The position numbers and the translations under genes were made by a program. From NCBI GenBank assembly GCA_023079485.1, contig CM041084.1:133702792-133766791 (forward strand): a stretch of DNA of 64,000 nucleotides, given 5' to 3'. This stretch comes from Archilochus colubris. Lineage: Eukaryota; Chordata; Aves; Apodiformes; Trochilidae. The notes below the pieces were generated by a model, which made no database searches, was not told where the DNA came from, and was given only the letters and a program-made list of their open reading frames with translations. Shown here piece after piece: positions 63,861 to 64,000 of this stretch (positions are counted from its first letter, which is position 1; every line of letters begins with the position of its first letter).

Positions 63861-64000
63861 TGATGAGCCAGTACTATAAGAAAAATACTTTTTAGGCCAT
63901 ACTGAAATTTGTTCTGAAATTTTCTGTAGATTTGGAAAGTGGTGACTTAATCTAGATATACTGAAAATATGCAAGTATCTTACAGCTTATTTTGGGCAAG

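Noticed and set aside
1..64000. tRNA, rRNA, snRNA genes or CRISPR arrays
   Set aside because: No GGTTCGA-type B-box with a clover-leaf context, no snRNA or rRNA signature and no regularly spaced direct repeats were found by eye on either strand.

Overview
The window looks like a gene-poor stretch of a bird genome. The evidence is repeated copies of CR1 LINE retrotransposons in both orientations, several with the terminal ATTCTATG-type octamers typical of avian CR1. No mammalian-type SINE was recognised, there are long AT-rich non-coding stretches, and there is a single intron-split vertebrate gene with a CpG-island promoter. CR1 is also abundant in crocodilians and turtles, so bird is the best reading rather than a certainty. 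The species cannot be fixed from sequence alone.

The only protein-coding gene I can support is TMEM74 (transmembrane protein 74), on the minus strand. Its complete 319-codon open reading frame lies at 51223-52182 in one exon. Upstream (higher coordinates) there is a strong splice acceptor at 52388-52389, two short upstream ORFs in the leader, and an intron of about 1 kb. Beyond that is a CpG island (about 52985-53720) with GC boxes, a long pyrimidine tract, candidate exon-1 splice donors and a near-consensus ZNF143/Staf element (ACTACAACTCCCAG) at 53573-53586. Downstream there is a short 3' UTR with an AATAAA signal at 50999-51004 (read on minus). This gives a full gene model of roughly 50.98-53.57 kb.

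The rest is intergenic. CR1 fragments were recognised at about 1.9-3.1, 4.73-4.86, 14.03-14.47 (two, abutting), 15.85-16.4, 30.75-31.6, 31.64-31.77 (inverted relative to its neighbour), 37.0-37.36, 44.34-45.3, 46.3-46.74 and 63.67-63.86 kb. All are truncated, and those long enough to judge are also frameshifted. There are also homopolymers and simple repeats, small tandem duplications (0.8, 38.2 and 41.1 kb) and several unusually good inverted repeats (24.64, 27.17, 35.0, 42.77 and 44.06 kb). Two locally GC-rich blocks (45.5-46.3 and 46.9-47.8 kb) remain unexplained.

I found no CRISPR array, operon, phage, tRNA, rRNA or intact mobile element. I also found no convincing novel multi-gene system. 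The observations most worth checking are the TMEM74 promoter and leader architecture, a candidate LC3-interacting motif in TMEM74, and the long hairpins at 27165-27214 and 35000-35047.
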